33,081 nt of DNA from contig JBGAOY010000037.1 in assembly GCA_044221555.1 (NCBI GenBank), forward strand, positions 1-33,081. The letters are read 5' to 3'. The notes beneath the pieces were generated by a model. It was not told the origin of the DNA, made no database searches, and was given only the letters and a program-made list of their open reading frames with translations. Position 1 is the stretch's first letter. Each line of letters opens with the position of its first letter. Below are positions 23,474-31,805 of this stretch, one piece after another. A program made the translations under genes and the position numbers. This DNA is from JAEUJM01 sp044221555. Its GTDB lineage: Bacteria > Actinomycetota > Acidimicrobiia > Acidimicrobiales > DATDAH01.

Positions 23474-24643
23474 TCAGGTCCACAGGGGGACGAGTTGGCG
23501 ACCGTCCACCCACGCTTCCCAGCCGTTGCTGCAGCGGACGCGGGCCCAGTCGCCCGACCACTCCAACACCTCCACGTCGAGGTCGGGGTCGAGGCCGGCC
23601 ACCGGGTCGGGGCCCGGGTCCGACGACGACCACGCCGGCATCCCGGTCCACGGGACTCGGTGGGTGGCGGCGTAGGGCGACGGGGCGCCGGCTCCGGTGG
23701 TGGTGTCGGGTGCGACCGGGGGCTCGGCGGCCACGGGGGGCTCGGGCTCGGGGGTGGCGGGCTCGGCCTGTGGCCACCGGCGACCGTCCGTGAGGTCGAG
23801 GAGGTGGTGGCGGCACAGGTCGTGCAGCTCGCGCCCCAGCGCGGCCGCCGACACCGGTCGGTCGGCGGGGTTCCTCGACATCGCCCGCTGCACGAGGGCG
23901 ACGACGTCGGCCGGGGTGTCGGCCTCGAGCGGCAGGGGCGGGTCGTCGGCGATGCGACGCACCACGCTGTCGATCGAGTCGGCGCTTCCCACCGCGTACG
24001 GCGGCGTGCCGTCGATCAACTCGTGGAGCAGGGCCCCCACCGAGTAGACGTCGGCCGCCACCGACGGCTCGGCACCGTCGAGCACCTCAGGGGCGGTGCC
24101 CACCACTGACCGGGGGGTACGGGCGTGGCGCACGCCCTGGTCGCCCACCACCTGGGTGACCCGGAATTCGGCCAGGAGCGGGGTGCCGTCGCTCGCGAGG
24201 AGCACCGTGCCCGGCCGCAGGTCGCCGTGGACCACGCCGGTGCGGTGTGCCGCAGCCAACGCGTGCGACACGTGCAACCCGATGCGCACCGCCTCCTGCC
24301 AGCCGAGCGCCCCCTGGCGTTCGAGCCGATCGGCGAGCGAGCCGTCGGGCAGGTACTCCATCACCAGGTAGGGCCGGCCGTCGTCGGTGATCCCGGCATC
24401 GTGCAGGGTCACGAGCGCCGGGTGCTCGGACAGCGCCCCGGCGGCCCGGCACTCGGCCTCGAAACGGGCCCGGGCCTCGTCGTCCAGCGGCGCGGTGATC
24501 ACCTTCACCGCCACCGGGCGCCCGAAGGCGGGTTGGGTGGCCCGGTAGACGGTGGCGAAGGGATCGTCACCGATCACGGTGGCTCCGTGGATACCGGGGA
24601 TGTCGAGCGACTCGGCGCCCGGTGAAGCAGTGGAGTCGTCCAC
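23474..24643 (-). CDS. Soluble Ser/Thr pseudokinase with C-terminal SH3-like domain
   Basis: A 389-residue protein with a protein-kinase fold (about residues 14-280) that has lost key catalytic residues. The glycine loop is VIGDDPFATVY. The ATP-anchoring lysine K48 (VAVKVIT) is kept. HRDLKPxN is changed to HGDLRPGT, keeping D141 but losing the metal-binding asparagine (T146). DFG is changed to EFR (E159-R161), losing the metal-binding aspartate. TAPEV and ADVYSVG are kept, so the fold is intact. After a Pro/Ala-rich linker the last 35 residues (VLEWSGDWARVRCSNGW and on) look like an SH3-like module. There is no transmembrane segment. GTG 24643 has GAGGGGAG just upstream and lies 11 bp after the stop of the DUF6777-like gene. 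Probably a scaffold or regulatory partner of that membrane protein. Confidence 0.88.
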   Translation of the reverse strand: MDDSTASPGAESLDIPGIHGATVIGDDPFATVYRATQPAFGRPVAVKVITAPLDDEARARFEAECRAAGALSEHPALVTLHDAGITDDGRPYLVMEYLPDGSLADRLERQGALGWQEAVRIGLHVSHALAAAHRTGVVHGDLRPGTVLLASDGTPLLAEFRVTQVVGDQGVRHARTPRSVVGTAPEVLDGAEPSVAADVYSVGALLHELIDGTPPYAVGSADSIDSVVRRIADDPPLPLEADTPADVVALVQRAMSRNPADRPVSAAALGRELHDLCRHHLLDLTDGRRWPQAEPATPEPEPPVAAEPPVAPDTTTGAGAPSPYAATHRVPWTGMPAWSSSDPGPDPVAGLDPDLDVEVLEWSGDWARVRCSNGWEAWVDGRQLVPLWT

Positions 24644-24654
24644 GTGCGCTCCCC

Positions 24655-26049
24655 TCAGCCCGGCACTTCGAACGTCGAGGTGGCCGAGTCGGCGCCCGGT
24701 ACGAGGGTTCCGCTGTCGCCCCCGACGACCTCGCCGTTGACCGAGATCGAGAGGCTGAACGAGGCACCGTCGTCGTCGCAGGCACCGAAGTCCCGGACGA
24801 ACACCTGATAACTCCCCGCCGGCGCCTGGCCCGGGCCCCAATAGGCGTTCTCCGCGTGGCCACCGGTGTCCTCGCAGGCGGGGATCTCGTCGCCCCCGAC
24901 CAGCGTGCCGCCACTCGATGTGGTGGTGCTGGAGAAGGAGAGCTCCTCGCCGTTGGGGTCGATGACGTGCAGGTCCAGGTCGTCGTTGCCCGACCAGCTC
25001 AAGGTGACGTCCACGTCGTTGGCGCCACCGAGGTCGTCCGGCGAGGTGGCGGGCGGGAGGGTGCCCGGCGCAACCGTGTCGGGAGGCAGGGTCGACGTGG
25101 TGGTGCCGCTGCCGTCGCCGGGCTGGTCGTCATCGCCGTCGCTCCCGGGTGGCCGGGTGAAAGGATCGCCTGTGTCGATGTCGATGATCACGAAGATGTC
25201 GATGGTGACGTTCACCTGGATGACGGTGAGCCCGGTCGGGGTGAACCCGGGCCACCGGGGCCCACGGAAGCGGGGCGCACTCGAAACGGCCCGTGGCGGC
25301 GTGAGCGGGTTGCCGCACGCGCAACGGGCCCGAGGGATGCCCTGGCGATCGACGAGGACCGCGGTGCCCGCCTGCAGCACCGTCTGGATCTCGGTGGCCC
25401 GGCCGTTGCGGAACCCGTGGTTGGTCACCCGTGTGTCGCTGCGCAGCTGCATCGACGTGAGGTCGAGGATGTAGTCCTCGAGCTGGTTGAAGGCGATGCC
25501 CTGCACCCCCGCCCAGGCCCGGCCCTTGTCGGGGTTGGCCTGGAGGAAGTCGATCATCTGGCGACGGTCGCACTGCGCCTGGTTCTGGGTGCCACCGTAG
25601 AGCCCTGGTTGCGAGCCGGCGGCGCTGCGCACCTCGAGGGCGCCGCCCGACGACGTGCCCGTGGTGCCCTGCGACGGCACCGCGCGGTTCCGGGAGTTGG
25701 CGACCGAGTCGGTGAAGGGGTCCTGGCCCACCTCGGTGCTCGGGGCCAGGAAGATCTCTCCGGCCTCTGCCTCGTCGCTGGTGAGCATCACCACGCCGAC
25801 CGTGGCCGCCACCAGCAGCACCACCACGCCGACGGCGATGCCGATGATGAGCCCCGTCTTGGAGCCGGAGGGCTTCGGCGCCGGCGGCGGCCCCTGGGCG
25901 GCCGGCGTGTAGCCGTAGCCGTACCCGGGCGGCGGGGGCCCCGACGGGCCGCGAGGTGGTCCTGGCGGCGGGCCACCGGGACCGCGGGGCGGCCCGGTCG
26001 GCGGGCCTGGCGGCATCCTGGGTGGGCCTGGCGGCACCTGTTCGGTCAT
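24655..26049 (-). CDS. Membrane protein with DUF6777-like and DUF2135/YfaP-like domains
   Basis: A 464-residue single-pass protein. Residues 1-60 are an extreme Pro/Gly-rich cytoplasmic tail (PPGPPRGP-type). One transmembrane helix follows at about 66-90 (GLIIGIAVGVVVLLVAATVGV). Outside, residues about 98-255 match my memory of DUF6777: EIFLAPSTEVGQDPFT, GLYGGT, CD, a DTRVTNHGF strand, VLQAGTAVLVD, and RCACGNPL. A Thr/Pro/Asp-rich stalk leads to a C-terminal domain (about 345-463) with DVDVTLSWSGNDDLDLHVID, typical of DUF2135/YfaP beta-sandwich domains. Function is unknown; DUF6777 proteins in actinobacteria often sit beside Ser/Thr kinases, as here. It heads an operon with the pseudokinase. 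The ribosome site before ATG 26049 is weak. Confidence 0.85.
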   Translation of the reverse strand: MTEQVPPGPPRMPPGPPTGPPRGPGGPPPGPPRGPSGPPPPGYGYGYTPAAQGPPPAPKPSGSKTGLIIGIAVGVVVLLVAATVGVVMLTSDEAEAGEIFLAPSTEVGQDPFTDSVANSRNRAVPSQGTTGTSSGGALEVRSAAGSQPGLYGGTQNQAQCDRRQMIDFLQANPDKGRAWAGVQGIAFNQLEDYILDLTSMQLRSDTRVTNHGFRNGRATEIQTVLQAGTAVLVDRQGIPRARCACGNPLTPPRAVSSAPRFRGPRWPGFTPTGLTVIQVNVTIDIFVIIDIDTGDPFTRPPGSDGDDDQPGDGSGTTTSTLPPDTVAPGTLPPATSPDDLGGANDVDVTLSWSGNDDLDLHVIDPNGEELSFSSTTTSSGGTLVGGDEIPACEDTGGHAENAYWGPGQAPAGSYQVFVRDFGACDDDGASFSLSISVNGEVVGGDSGTLVPGADSATSTFEVPG

Positions 26050-26191
26050 GCCCGCAGTGAACCAAGGGGACCGCCGCCGCCACAGAGTCCTTCGTCACTT
26101 GTCGAGCGCGTCGCAACCGGTGTGCCCTGAGCCCGAGCCCAGCGCCGTGCCGCCCACCCGCCAGTAGCGCTTCCTGTGGTGAGCCTCGTGC

Positions 26192-27931
26192 TCAGGCGGG
26201 CGTGCTCGCCGGGGGGATGGCGAGGCCGTTGACGTCGTTGCCGCCCTGGTAGGCGACCACACCGGCCGGGAAGAACGCGATCTCGTCGGCGCCACCGACG
26301 CCCAGGGGCGGGGAGGTGCCCCGGTCGATGGAATTGTCGGACACCCGGGCCCGGATCACCTCGGCCGCGGTGGGTCCCTCGATGAGGAAGGCCCGTTCGT
26401 TGGTGGCGGGTCGGACGACGTTGTTGTCCACCCGCAACCGCTTGGCCCGGCGGGCGCGGACGGCGGGGAACACGGAGGCCGAGCCGCCGCTGTAGGGCGG
26501 CGGCGGCGGGAACATGGTGCCGAGACCCGAGCCGGGCCCGCCCGATCCCTGTTGCTGGTGCGAACCGGGGGCCGGCTGCTCGGTGGTGATCGGGCCGTAG
26601 AAGAGGTTCCCGGCCACCTTCACGTCGCTGCTCCGCTCGACGATGACATAGCCGTTGCGGCACGCGTCGATCAGGTTGCCCTCGACCAGCACGGCATCGA
26701 TGGTGAGGCTCTCGACCGGGTCGTGGATGGTGCCCACCATGATGCCGAAGGGCATGCCGGACCCCCACAGGACGTCGGTGTCCTCTCCGTAGAGCCCCAC
26801 CTCGTCGATGTGGTTGCCCCGGATCACCACGTTGCGCCCGTTGCCGTTCTTCGAGTCCTGGAAGACGGTGATGCCCGCCAGGTGGGTTCCCCGGATGCTG
26901 TTGTCGCAGACGACGACGCCGTCGGCACCGAACACCGCGATGCCACGGGACCCGCACCGGGTGACCACGTTCGAGGACACCACCACCTGGTGGCTGATGG
27001 CCGTCTCGGGCTCGGCCAGGGTGCCGCCGCCGACCGCGATCCCGTCGTCACCGGTGTGGTCGACGCGGCAGCTGCGGATGGCGCCGCCGACCACACCCCG
27101 CAGGTGGATCCCGTCGAGGTGGAGGTCGCGGACGTGGCAGTGGTCGACGACGAGGTCGGTGCACTCGGTGACCGAGATCCCGTAGGCGGGGCTGTTCACC
27201 ACCTCGACGTCGGCGATCGTGATGCGATCGGCCAGGTAGCACTGGAAGGGGCTCTCCCCCGCCTCCCGTGGGCTGTTCACGTCGAGCACCACGTCGGTGC
27301 GGATGGTCAGGTCCCGGACCGCCACGTCATGAACGCGGCCCCCGGGCCTCGGATCGTGGATCCACAGCTTCGGGGCGAAGTCGATCGGGCCGTTGTAGCC
27401 GGCCTGCTTGAACAGGAGGGTCGTCGCGCCGGATCCCGCTCCGACGATCTGGAGGCGGCTGAGCCAGATGATCATGATCCCGGTGAGGAAGTAGACCCCC
27501 GGCGGGAAGTACAGGACACCCCCGACCGCCGGATCGAAGCGGGGCACCCACTCGAGGGGGTTGGGCCCCGACTTGTTGGCGATGAGGGCGTCGATGACCG
27601 CCGGCATGTCGTTCGTGACCCCGTCGCCCACGGCGCCGTAGTCGCGCACGTTGATGACGCTCGGCCCGCCCAGGGTCCCCTCGAGCCGGGCGTCGACCTG
27701 CTCGAGCGCGTCCTGGACGTTGGTCGCCGTGGTCACCTGCAGGCCGCTGGGGTCGAACGTCGTCTGGGAGGCCGCCTCGGCGTACGCGGTGCCGGAGTTC
27801 AGCGCCCAGACTCCCGCGCCTCCGCCCAGGCCAGCGGCGAGCGCCCGCCGACGCGTGAGCCCGCGCTTGCCTGCCCCCTCGGTCGGTCCCTGGACCATGT
27901 CGACCGGATCGTACCCGACAGGCCCTGTCAC
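26192..27931 (-). CDS. Tat-exported right-handed beta-helix protein (pectate-lyase-3 type)
   Basis: A 579-residue protein. The N-terminus has a twin-arginine-like signal (LTRRRALAAGLGGG, then AYA-EA as a possible cleavage site). The next part (NVQDALEQVDARLEG) resembles the stem of phage tail fibres. INVRDYGAVGDGVTND is the hallmark start of pectate-lyase-3/GH28-related parallel beta-helices. Many short turns follow with NxIxG-type and xVVxxN coils (for example VVVSSNVVTRCGSRGIAVFG). A Gln/Gly/Pro-rich loop (QQQGSGGPGSG, then PPPPP) interrupts the helix near residue 475. It may bind or cleave a polysaccharide outside the cell; catalytic residues cannot be assigned. GTG 27931 is preceded by GGGAGG; an in-frame ATG at 27898 is the alternative. 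It follows the alcohol dehydrogenase by 25 bp. Confidence 0.85.
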   Translation of the reverse strand: MTGPVGYDPVDMVQGPTEGAGKRGLTRRRALAAGLGGGAGVWALNSGTAYAEAASQTTFDPSGLQVTTATNVQDALEQVDARLEGTLGGPSVINVRDYGAVGDGVTNDMPAVIDALIANKSGPNPLEWVPRFDPAVGGVLYFPPGVYFLTGIMIIWLSRLQIVGAGSGATTLLFKQAGYNGPIDFAPKLWIHDPRPGGRVHDVAVRDLTIRTDVVLDVNSPREAGESPFQCYLADRITIADVEVVNSPAYGISVTECTDLVVDHCHVRDLHLDGIHLRGVVGGAIRSCRVDHTGDDGIAVGGGTLAEPETAISHQVVVSSNVVTRCGSRGIAVFGADGVVVCDNSIRGTHLAGITVFQDSKNGNGRNVVIRGNHIDEVGLYGEDTDVLWGSGMPFGIMVGTIHDPVESLTIDAVLVEGNLIDACRNGYVIVERSSDVKVAGNLFYGPITTEQPAPGSHQQQGSGGPGSGLGTMFPPPPPYSGGSASVFPAVRARRAKRLRVDNNVVRPATNERAFLIEGPTAAEVIRARVSDNSIDRGTSPPLGVGGADEIAFFPAGVVAYQGGNDVNGLAIPPASTPA

Positions 27932-27956
27932 GAGCCCTCCCGGGATGCAGCGAGAC

Positions 27957-28991
27957 CTACCGGGTGAGGTCGGTGAGCACCGCTCGACCGAGGTAGGCGC
28001 CGGCCTCGAGCTCCGCGAAGATGTCGGGGACCTCCGAGAGGGTGCCGGTGCGCGACACGTGGGTCGAGACCTTGCCCGCAGCGGCCAGGTCGACCAACTC
28101 GCGCATCTCCTGGACGGTGCCCACGGCGGAGAAGATCAGGGTGGGGTCCCGCCAGAAGAACTCGAACGGGCTGATCTCGAAGTTGCCATCGCCCGTCGGC
28201 GGGAGCCCGACGCCCACGAAGAGCCCCTGCTGACGCAACATCGACAGGCCCAGTTGGAAGCCCGCGACACGCGCCGCGAACACGAGCACGGCGTCGATGC
28301 CCCCCTGCGCCATCGCCGCGGCCGCCGCCTCGTCGACGCCCACCGCCTGCTCCGCGCCGAGCGACCGGACGAAGTCGAGGCGCTCCTCGCCGATGTCGAC
28401 GCCGAGTACGCGGTACCCGAAGGCGTGCAGGATCTGCACCGCGTAGTGCCCGAGCCCGCCTGCGGCACCGATCACGCCGATGGTGCGCCCGGGCGGGACA
28501 CCGTGGGCCATGAGCTTGCGCACCGCGCTGTAGGCGGTCAGCCCCCCACAGGCCAACGGAGCCTCTTCATCACCGATGCTGTCGGGCACAGGTACCAGTG
28601 CCTTGGCCCAGATGGCGTAGTGCTCGGCGAAGGTGCCCATCACCGTGCCCGCCTGCGCGCAGTGACGGGGCCGGCCGTTGAGGCAGTACTCACAGGCACC
28701 GCACCAGTAGGCACCCCCTGCGCCGCCGAGACCGAGGATCACCCGCTGGCCGACCTCGACGCCGCCCTCGGTGTCGGGGCCGAGCGACTCGACGACCCCG
28801 ATGGCCTCGTGACCGAGCTGCGGGGTCGTGACCCCCATCCAGTCACCCTTGGCCAGGTGGAGGTCGGAGTGGCAGACGCCGGCGGCGCTGATGCGCACCA
28901 GGGCCTGGCCCGCGGTCGGCTCGGGCACGTCGATGTCGCCGACGCGGACCGTGCCGTCTTCGACCAGGATCGCCTTCATCGTCTCGCTCAT
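27957..28991 (-). CDS. Zinc-dependent medium-chain alcohol dehydrogenase
   Basis: A 344-residue MDR-family alcohol dehydrogenase. Catalytic zinc ligands are C40 (GVCHSD), H61-E62 (GHEAIG) and C148. The structural zinc lobe is complete with C97, C100, C103 and C111 (CGACEYCLNGRPRHC). The dinucleotide motif is GAAGGLG at about 175-181, and the aspartate in LGVDIG suggests NAD preference. It would interconvert an alcohol and aldehyde or ketone in the cytoplasm. I chose ATG 28991 (MSETMKAILVEDG); the ATG four codons later is equally possible, and the frame remains open well upstream without similarity. It lies downstream of an acyl-CoA ligase and SDR on the same strand and upstream of the beta-helix gene by 25 bp. 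Confidence 0.93.
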   Translation of the reverse strand: MSETMKAILVEDGTVRVGDIDVPEPTAGQALVRISAAGVCHSDLHLAKGDWMGVTTPQLGHEAIGVVESLGPDTEGGVEVGQRVILGLGGAGGAYWCGACEYCLNGRPRHCAQAGTVMGTFAEHYAIWAKALVPVPDSIGDEEAPLACGGLTAYSAVRKLMAHGVPPGRTIGVIGAAGGLGHYAVQILHAFGYRVLGVDIGEERLDFVRSLGAEQAVGVDEAAAAAMAQGGIDAVLVFAARVAGFQLGLSMLRQQGLFVGVGLPPTGDGNFEISPFEFFWRDPTLIFSAVGTVQEMRELVDLAAAGKVSTHVSRTGTLSEVPDIFAELEAGAYLGRAVLTDLTR

Positions 28992-29051
28992 GGCCCGCAA
29001 CCTACGCCCGATCGTCACCCCCCGCGTGCGCGGCAGACGGCCGCTGCGCGC

Positions 29052-29099
29052 GCCGGCAGCCACCGCCTCCACAACTCGGGCTGGCCCGAGGGTGCCGGC
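29052..29099 (-). terminator. Nested hairpins downstream of the acyl-CoA ligase
   Basis: CTCGGGC (29075-29081) and GCCCGAG (29084-29090) form a compact hairpin. It is enclosed by GCCGGCA (29052-29058) and TGCCGGC (29093-29099). The inner hairpin begins 29 bases after the stop of the minus-strand ligase at 29120, which fits a terminator before the separate alcohol dehydrogenase gene. Confidence 0.55.
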
Positions 29100-29119
29100 C
29101 GGACCCGCCGGGCCGGGTC

Positions 29120-30679
29120 TCAGATCGTCCGGCCGGCGTCCTCCCAGTAGGGCCGCCGCACCTCGCGCTTGAGCAGCTTGCCCGCCGCCGAGCGGGGCAG
29201 CGCGTCGGTCCAGTCGATGCTCCGGGGCCGCTTGTAGCCCGCGAGCTTCTCCCGGCACAGTGCGATGAGCTCGTCGGCCAGCACGTCCGATCCCACGACC
29301 CCGTCGACGGGTTGGACCACGGCCTTGACCTGCTCGCCGTACTCGTCGTCGGGCACGCCGATCACGGCCACGTCGGCCACGGACGGGTGCTGGGCCAGGA
29401 CGGTCTCGATCTCGGCCGGGTAGATGTTCACCCCGCCGGAGATGATCATGTCGATCTTGCGGTCGGAGAGCCACAGGTAGCCCTCGTCGTCGAGGTAGCC
29501 CACGTCACCGGTGGTGAACACGCCCGGTGCCAGGTGCGCCGCCGCGGTCTTGTCGGGGTCGTTGTGGTACTCGAAGTCGCTGCCCAGCGCGCTGCGGAAG
29601 TAGAGCGTGCCCGACTCGCCCTGGGGCACCGGCTCGTCGTCGGCGCCGATGACCAGGACCTCCATGATCGGCAGCGGCGGGCCGACGCTGCCGCCCTTGC
29701 GCACCCAGTCCTCGGCGCGGATGGTCGAGATGAACGCCCCTTCCGTGGAGCCGTAGTACTCGTGGACCTTGGGGCCGAGCCAGTCGATCATGGCCTGCTT
29801 CCACGGCGCCGGGCAGGGAGCGGCGCCATGCCAGACGGCCTCGAGGCTCGACCCGTCGAGGGCCGCCCGAACCGTGTCGGGCAGGTCGAGGAGGCGCTTG
29901 AACTGCACCGGCACCAGGTGGACGTTGGTGATGGCCCACTCGTCGACCAGGCGCACGGTCTCGGCCGGATCGAACTTGTGGCGCATCACCACCGCCGACC
30001 CCGCGACCATGGGCAGGAAGCTGAACGCCCACTGGGCCGAGTGGTACACCGGGCCCTCGAGCAGGGTGCGGCCGGGGGTCGGCACGAAGTCGGACACCGC
30101 GCCGGCCACCAGCGGGAGCAGGTCGCTCGGGACGGTGGCGCCGCCGGCGAGCATGCCCCGCACCCCTTTCGGGCGGCCGGTCGTGCCCGAGGTGTAGAAC
30201 ATCGGGCCCCCGAAGCAGTCGACGCCCAGGTCGGCGGTCGACGCCGCGGCCAGCGCCGCCTCGTAGCTCGAGAGGCGGCCACGGTCCTCGGTGCCGGTCA
30301 CCAGGGCGGTCCCGACGGTGGTGGCCCGGTCGTCCGACAGCGCGGCCTCGGCCACGTCGGCGAACAACTCGTCCACCACGAGCGCCTTGCAGCCGGCGTC
30401 GCCGAGGACGTAGGCCAGCTCGTCCGCGGTCCAGTGCCAGTTGACCGGCACATAGGTCGTGCCGAGGTGGGCGGCCGCCCAGAACACCTCGAACGCCTCC
30501 CTGCGGTTACCGAGCATCACCGCGAAGGTGTCCCCTGGCGCGAGGCCGGCGCCGGTGAGCACCTGCATGAGGCGCACCACCCGCTCGGACAGCTCCGCCC
30601 AGGTCCACTCGCCCCGCTCGTCGGCGAGGGCGAGGTCGTCTCCCCGCTCGTCGACGAACCCGTCCAACAGCTTCGGCAT
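29120..30679 (-). CDS. Acyl-CoA synthetase (AMP-forming ligase)
   Basis: A 519-residue ANL-superfamily ligase, the second in the window. It keeps FYTSGTTGRPKGV (about 161-173), YYGSTEGAF for adenine and acyl binding, the hinge GDVGYLDDEGYLWL, SDRKIDMIISGGVNIYPAEIE, and the C-terminal PRSAAGKLLK with catalytic K501. The short MPKLLDGFVDERGD start and YYGSTE motif differ from the ligase at 8218-9759, so they are unlikely to be recent copies and probably use different acids. ATG 30679 has GAGGGGGA before it. The SDR gene lies upstream in the same direction but is separated by a hairpin; the alcohol dehydrogenase lies downstream past another. Confidence 0.92.
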   Translation of the reverse strand: MPKLLDGFVDERGDDLALADERGEWTWAELSERVVRLMQVLTGAGLAPGDTFAVMLGNRREAFEVFWAAAHLGTTYVPVNWHWTADELAYVLGDAGCKALVVDELFADVAEAALSDDRATTVGTALVTGTEDRGRLSSYEAALAAASTADLGVDCFGGPMFYTSGTTGRPKGVRGMLAGGATVPSDLLPLVAGAVSDFVPTPGRTLLEGPVYHSAQWAFSFLPMVAGSAVVMRHKFDPAETVRLVDEWAITNVHLVPVQFKRLLDLPDTVRAALDGSSLEAVWHGAAPCPAPWKQAMIDWLGPKVHEYYGSTEGAFISTIRAEDWVRKGGSVGPPLPIMEVLVIGADDEPVPQGESGTLYFRSALGSDFEYHNDPDKTAAAHLAPGVFTTGDVGYLDDEGYLWLSDRKIDMIISGGVNIYPAEIETVLAQHPSVADVAVIGVPDDEYGEQVKAVVQPVDGVVGSDVLADELIALCREKLAGYKRPRSIDWTDALPRSAAGKLLKREVRRPYWEDAGRTI

Positions 30680-30722
30680 GGTCCCCCTCGTCAACCGCGC
30701 GGTCGTGTCACCGCACCCGTGG

Positions 30723-30742
30723 CGGCCGGGTCGGCCCGGCCG
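30723..30742 (-). terminator. Hairpin between SDR and acyl-CoA ligase genes
   Basis: CGGCCGGG (30723-30730) and CCCGGCCG (30735-30742) pair perfectly around a TCGG loop (CCGA on the minus strand). It lies 68 bases after the SDR stop and 43 bases before the ligase start, so it could end the SDR transcript or form part of the ligase leader. Confidence 0.5.
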
Positions 30743-30810
30743 GCTCGCCCACGGTAGGCGGTGGACGCCCGCTCCCACGCGGAGCGCCTGCCGGCGCCGC
30801 CCTGGCCTCG

Positions 30811-31560
30811 TCAGCCCTCAGGGTTGATGAGGGCCAGGATCCCCGGCGGAAGGAAGGTCTCGACCGGGGTCTCGTCGGCCTCGGCCAGGTCGGCCATGGC
30901 CTGCACCACCTCGTCCGGGTCGAGCTGGCCGGTGAGCACGATGGCCCGCACGAACTCCTCGGCCGCCGCGGCGGGAGCGTCGCCCTCCTCGATGTACGCG
31001 GCGATGCCGTTCACCATCGCATCGTTGAACCCGGTGTCGTAGGGGCCCGGGTTGAGCTTCGTCACGTCGATGCCGTAGGGCGCCAACTCGTCACGGAGCG
31101 CCTTGGTGAACGCCTCGACGGCGTGCTTGGTCATGGCGTAGGGCGCCGTCATGGGGCCCGAGAGCACCCCCGCGATCGACGACATGTTGATGATCCGGCC
31201 CGCGCCCTTCGCCTTCATGCCCGGGATCACCGCCTGGCTCATGGCCACCATCCCGAAGACGTTGACCTCGAAGCCGGCCTTCAACCGCTCGAGGGGCACG
31301 CTGGTCAGCGGTGCCATCACCCCCAGGCCGGCGTTGTTGATGAGCACGTCGGGATCGATCTCGGTCACCCGGGCGACGTCCGCGGGGTCGGTCACGTCGA
31401 GCTTCATGGTGGTGAGCTCCGGATGTTCGGCGCCGAGGGCCTCGGCCTGCGCGACGGTCTCGGTTGTGGCGATGACCCGGTGACCGCGAGCGGCCAACTC
31501 GATGGCCGCGCCCTTGCCGAACCCTGAGCCTGCACCGGTGATGACGATCGTCTTGGCCAC
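30811..31560 (-). CDS. SDR-family oxidoreductase
   Basis: A 249-residue classical short-chain dehydrogenase. Visible: TGAGSGFGKG at about residues 8-17, the LDVTD strand, NNAGLGV at about 76-81, catalytic serine in NMSSIAGV (S127/S128), and Y141-x3-K145 in YAMTKHA. The pattern with GFG and a compact substrate loop is like many keto-reductases acting on small or lipophilic ketones; the substrate is unknown. GTG 31560 begins the first beta strand; the frame opens at 31605 but the extra residues lack similarity. An inverted repeat 21 bases upstream of the start may be an operator. Its neighbours (acyl-CoA ligase, alcohol dehydrogenase) suggest lipid or ketone catabolism. Confidence 0.9.
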   Translation of the reverse strand: MAKTIVITGAGSGFGKGAAIELAARGHRVIATTETVAQAEALGAEHPELTTMKLDVTDPADVARVTEIDPDVLINNAGLGVMAPLTSVPLERLKAGFEVNVFGMVAMSQAVIPGMKAKGAGRIINMSSIAGVLSGPMTAPYAMTKHAVEAFTKALRDELAPYGIDVTKLNPGPYDTGFNDAMVNGIAAYIEEGDAPAAAAEEFVRAIVLTGQLDPDEVVQAMADLAEADETPVETFLPPGILALINPEG

Positions 31561-31580
31561 GCGCGCACCGTAACGGATGG

Positions 31581-31595
31581 CAGTGCGATCGTCGC
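31581..31595. promoter_or_regulatory. Inverted repeat GTGCGA-TCG-TCGCAC near SDR start
   Basis: GTGCGA (31581-31586) and TCGCAC (31590-31595) are perfect complements around TCG, just upstream of the SDR gene in the 245-bp divergent gap. A wider pair, GTGACGT (31611-31617) and ACGTCAC (31649-31655), lies beside it. Either could be an operator for the SDR or the SLH gene. The rest of the gap shows only a TTGACG (31690-31695) without a good -10 partner. Confidence 0.35.
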
Positions 31596-31805
31596 ACGCC
31601 GCCACCGGGGCTGTGACGTTGGCCTCTTCGGGGACCTTCGACCCTGGTCCACGTCACGGCGCAGGCGCACCTTGGCGGGCGGCATGCGTTTGACGCTTGA
31701 AGGCACTGTGACCGGGTTCGAGATGGTGGGCACCCCCGAGCAGCCGAGTGGACCGCCTCCCGACCGCCGGGGCCCGTCTCCCGATCAGCGTCAGGAGGAG
31801 CGGTG

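Noticed and set aside
8218..30679. The two acyl-CoA ligases as a recent duplication
   Set aside because: Their N-termini, adenine motifs (DAYGLTET versus YYGSTEGAF) and C-termini differ too much for a recent copy.
31690..31695. TTGACG as a -35 box for the SGNH/SLH gene
   Set aside because: No TAnnnT box at 16-19 bases downstream; kept only as a remark.
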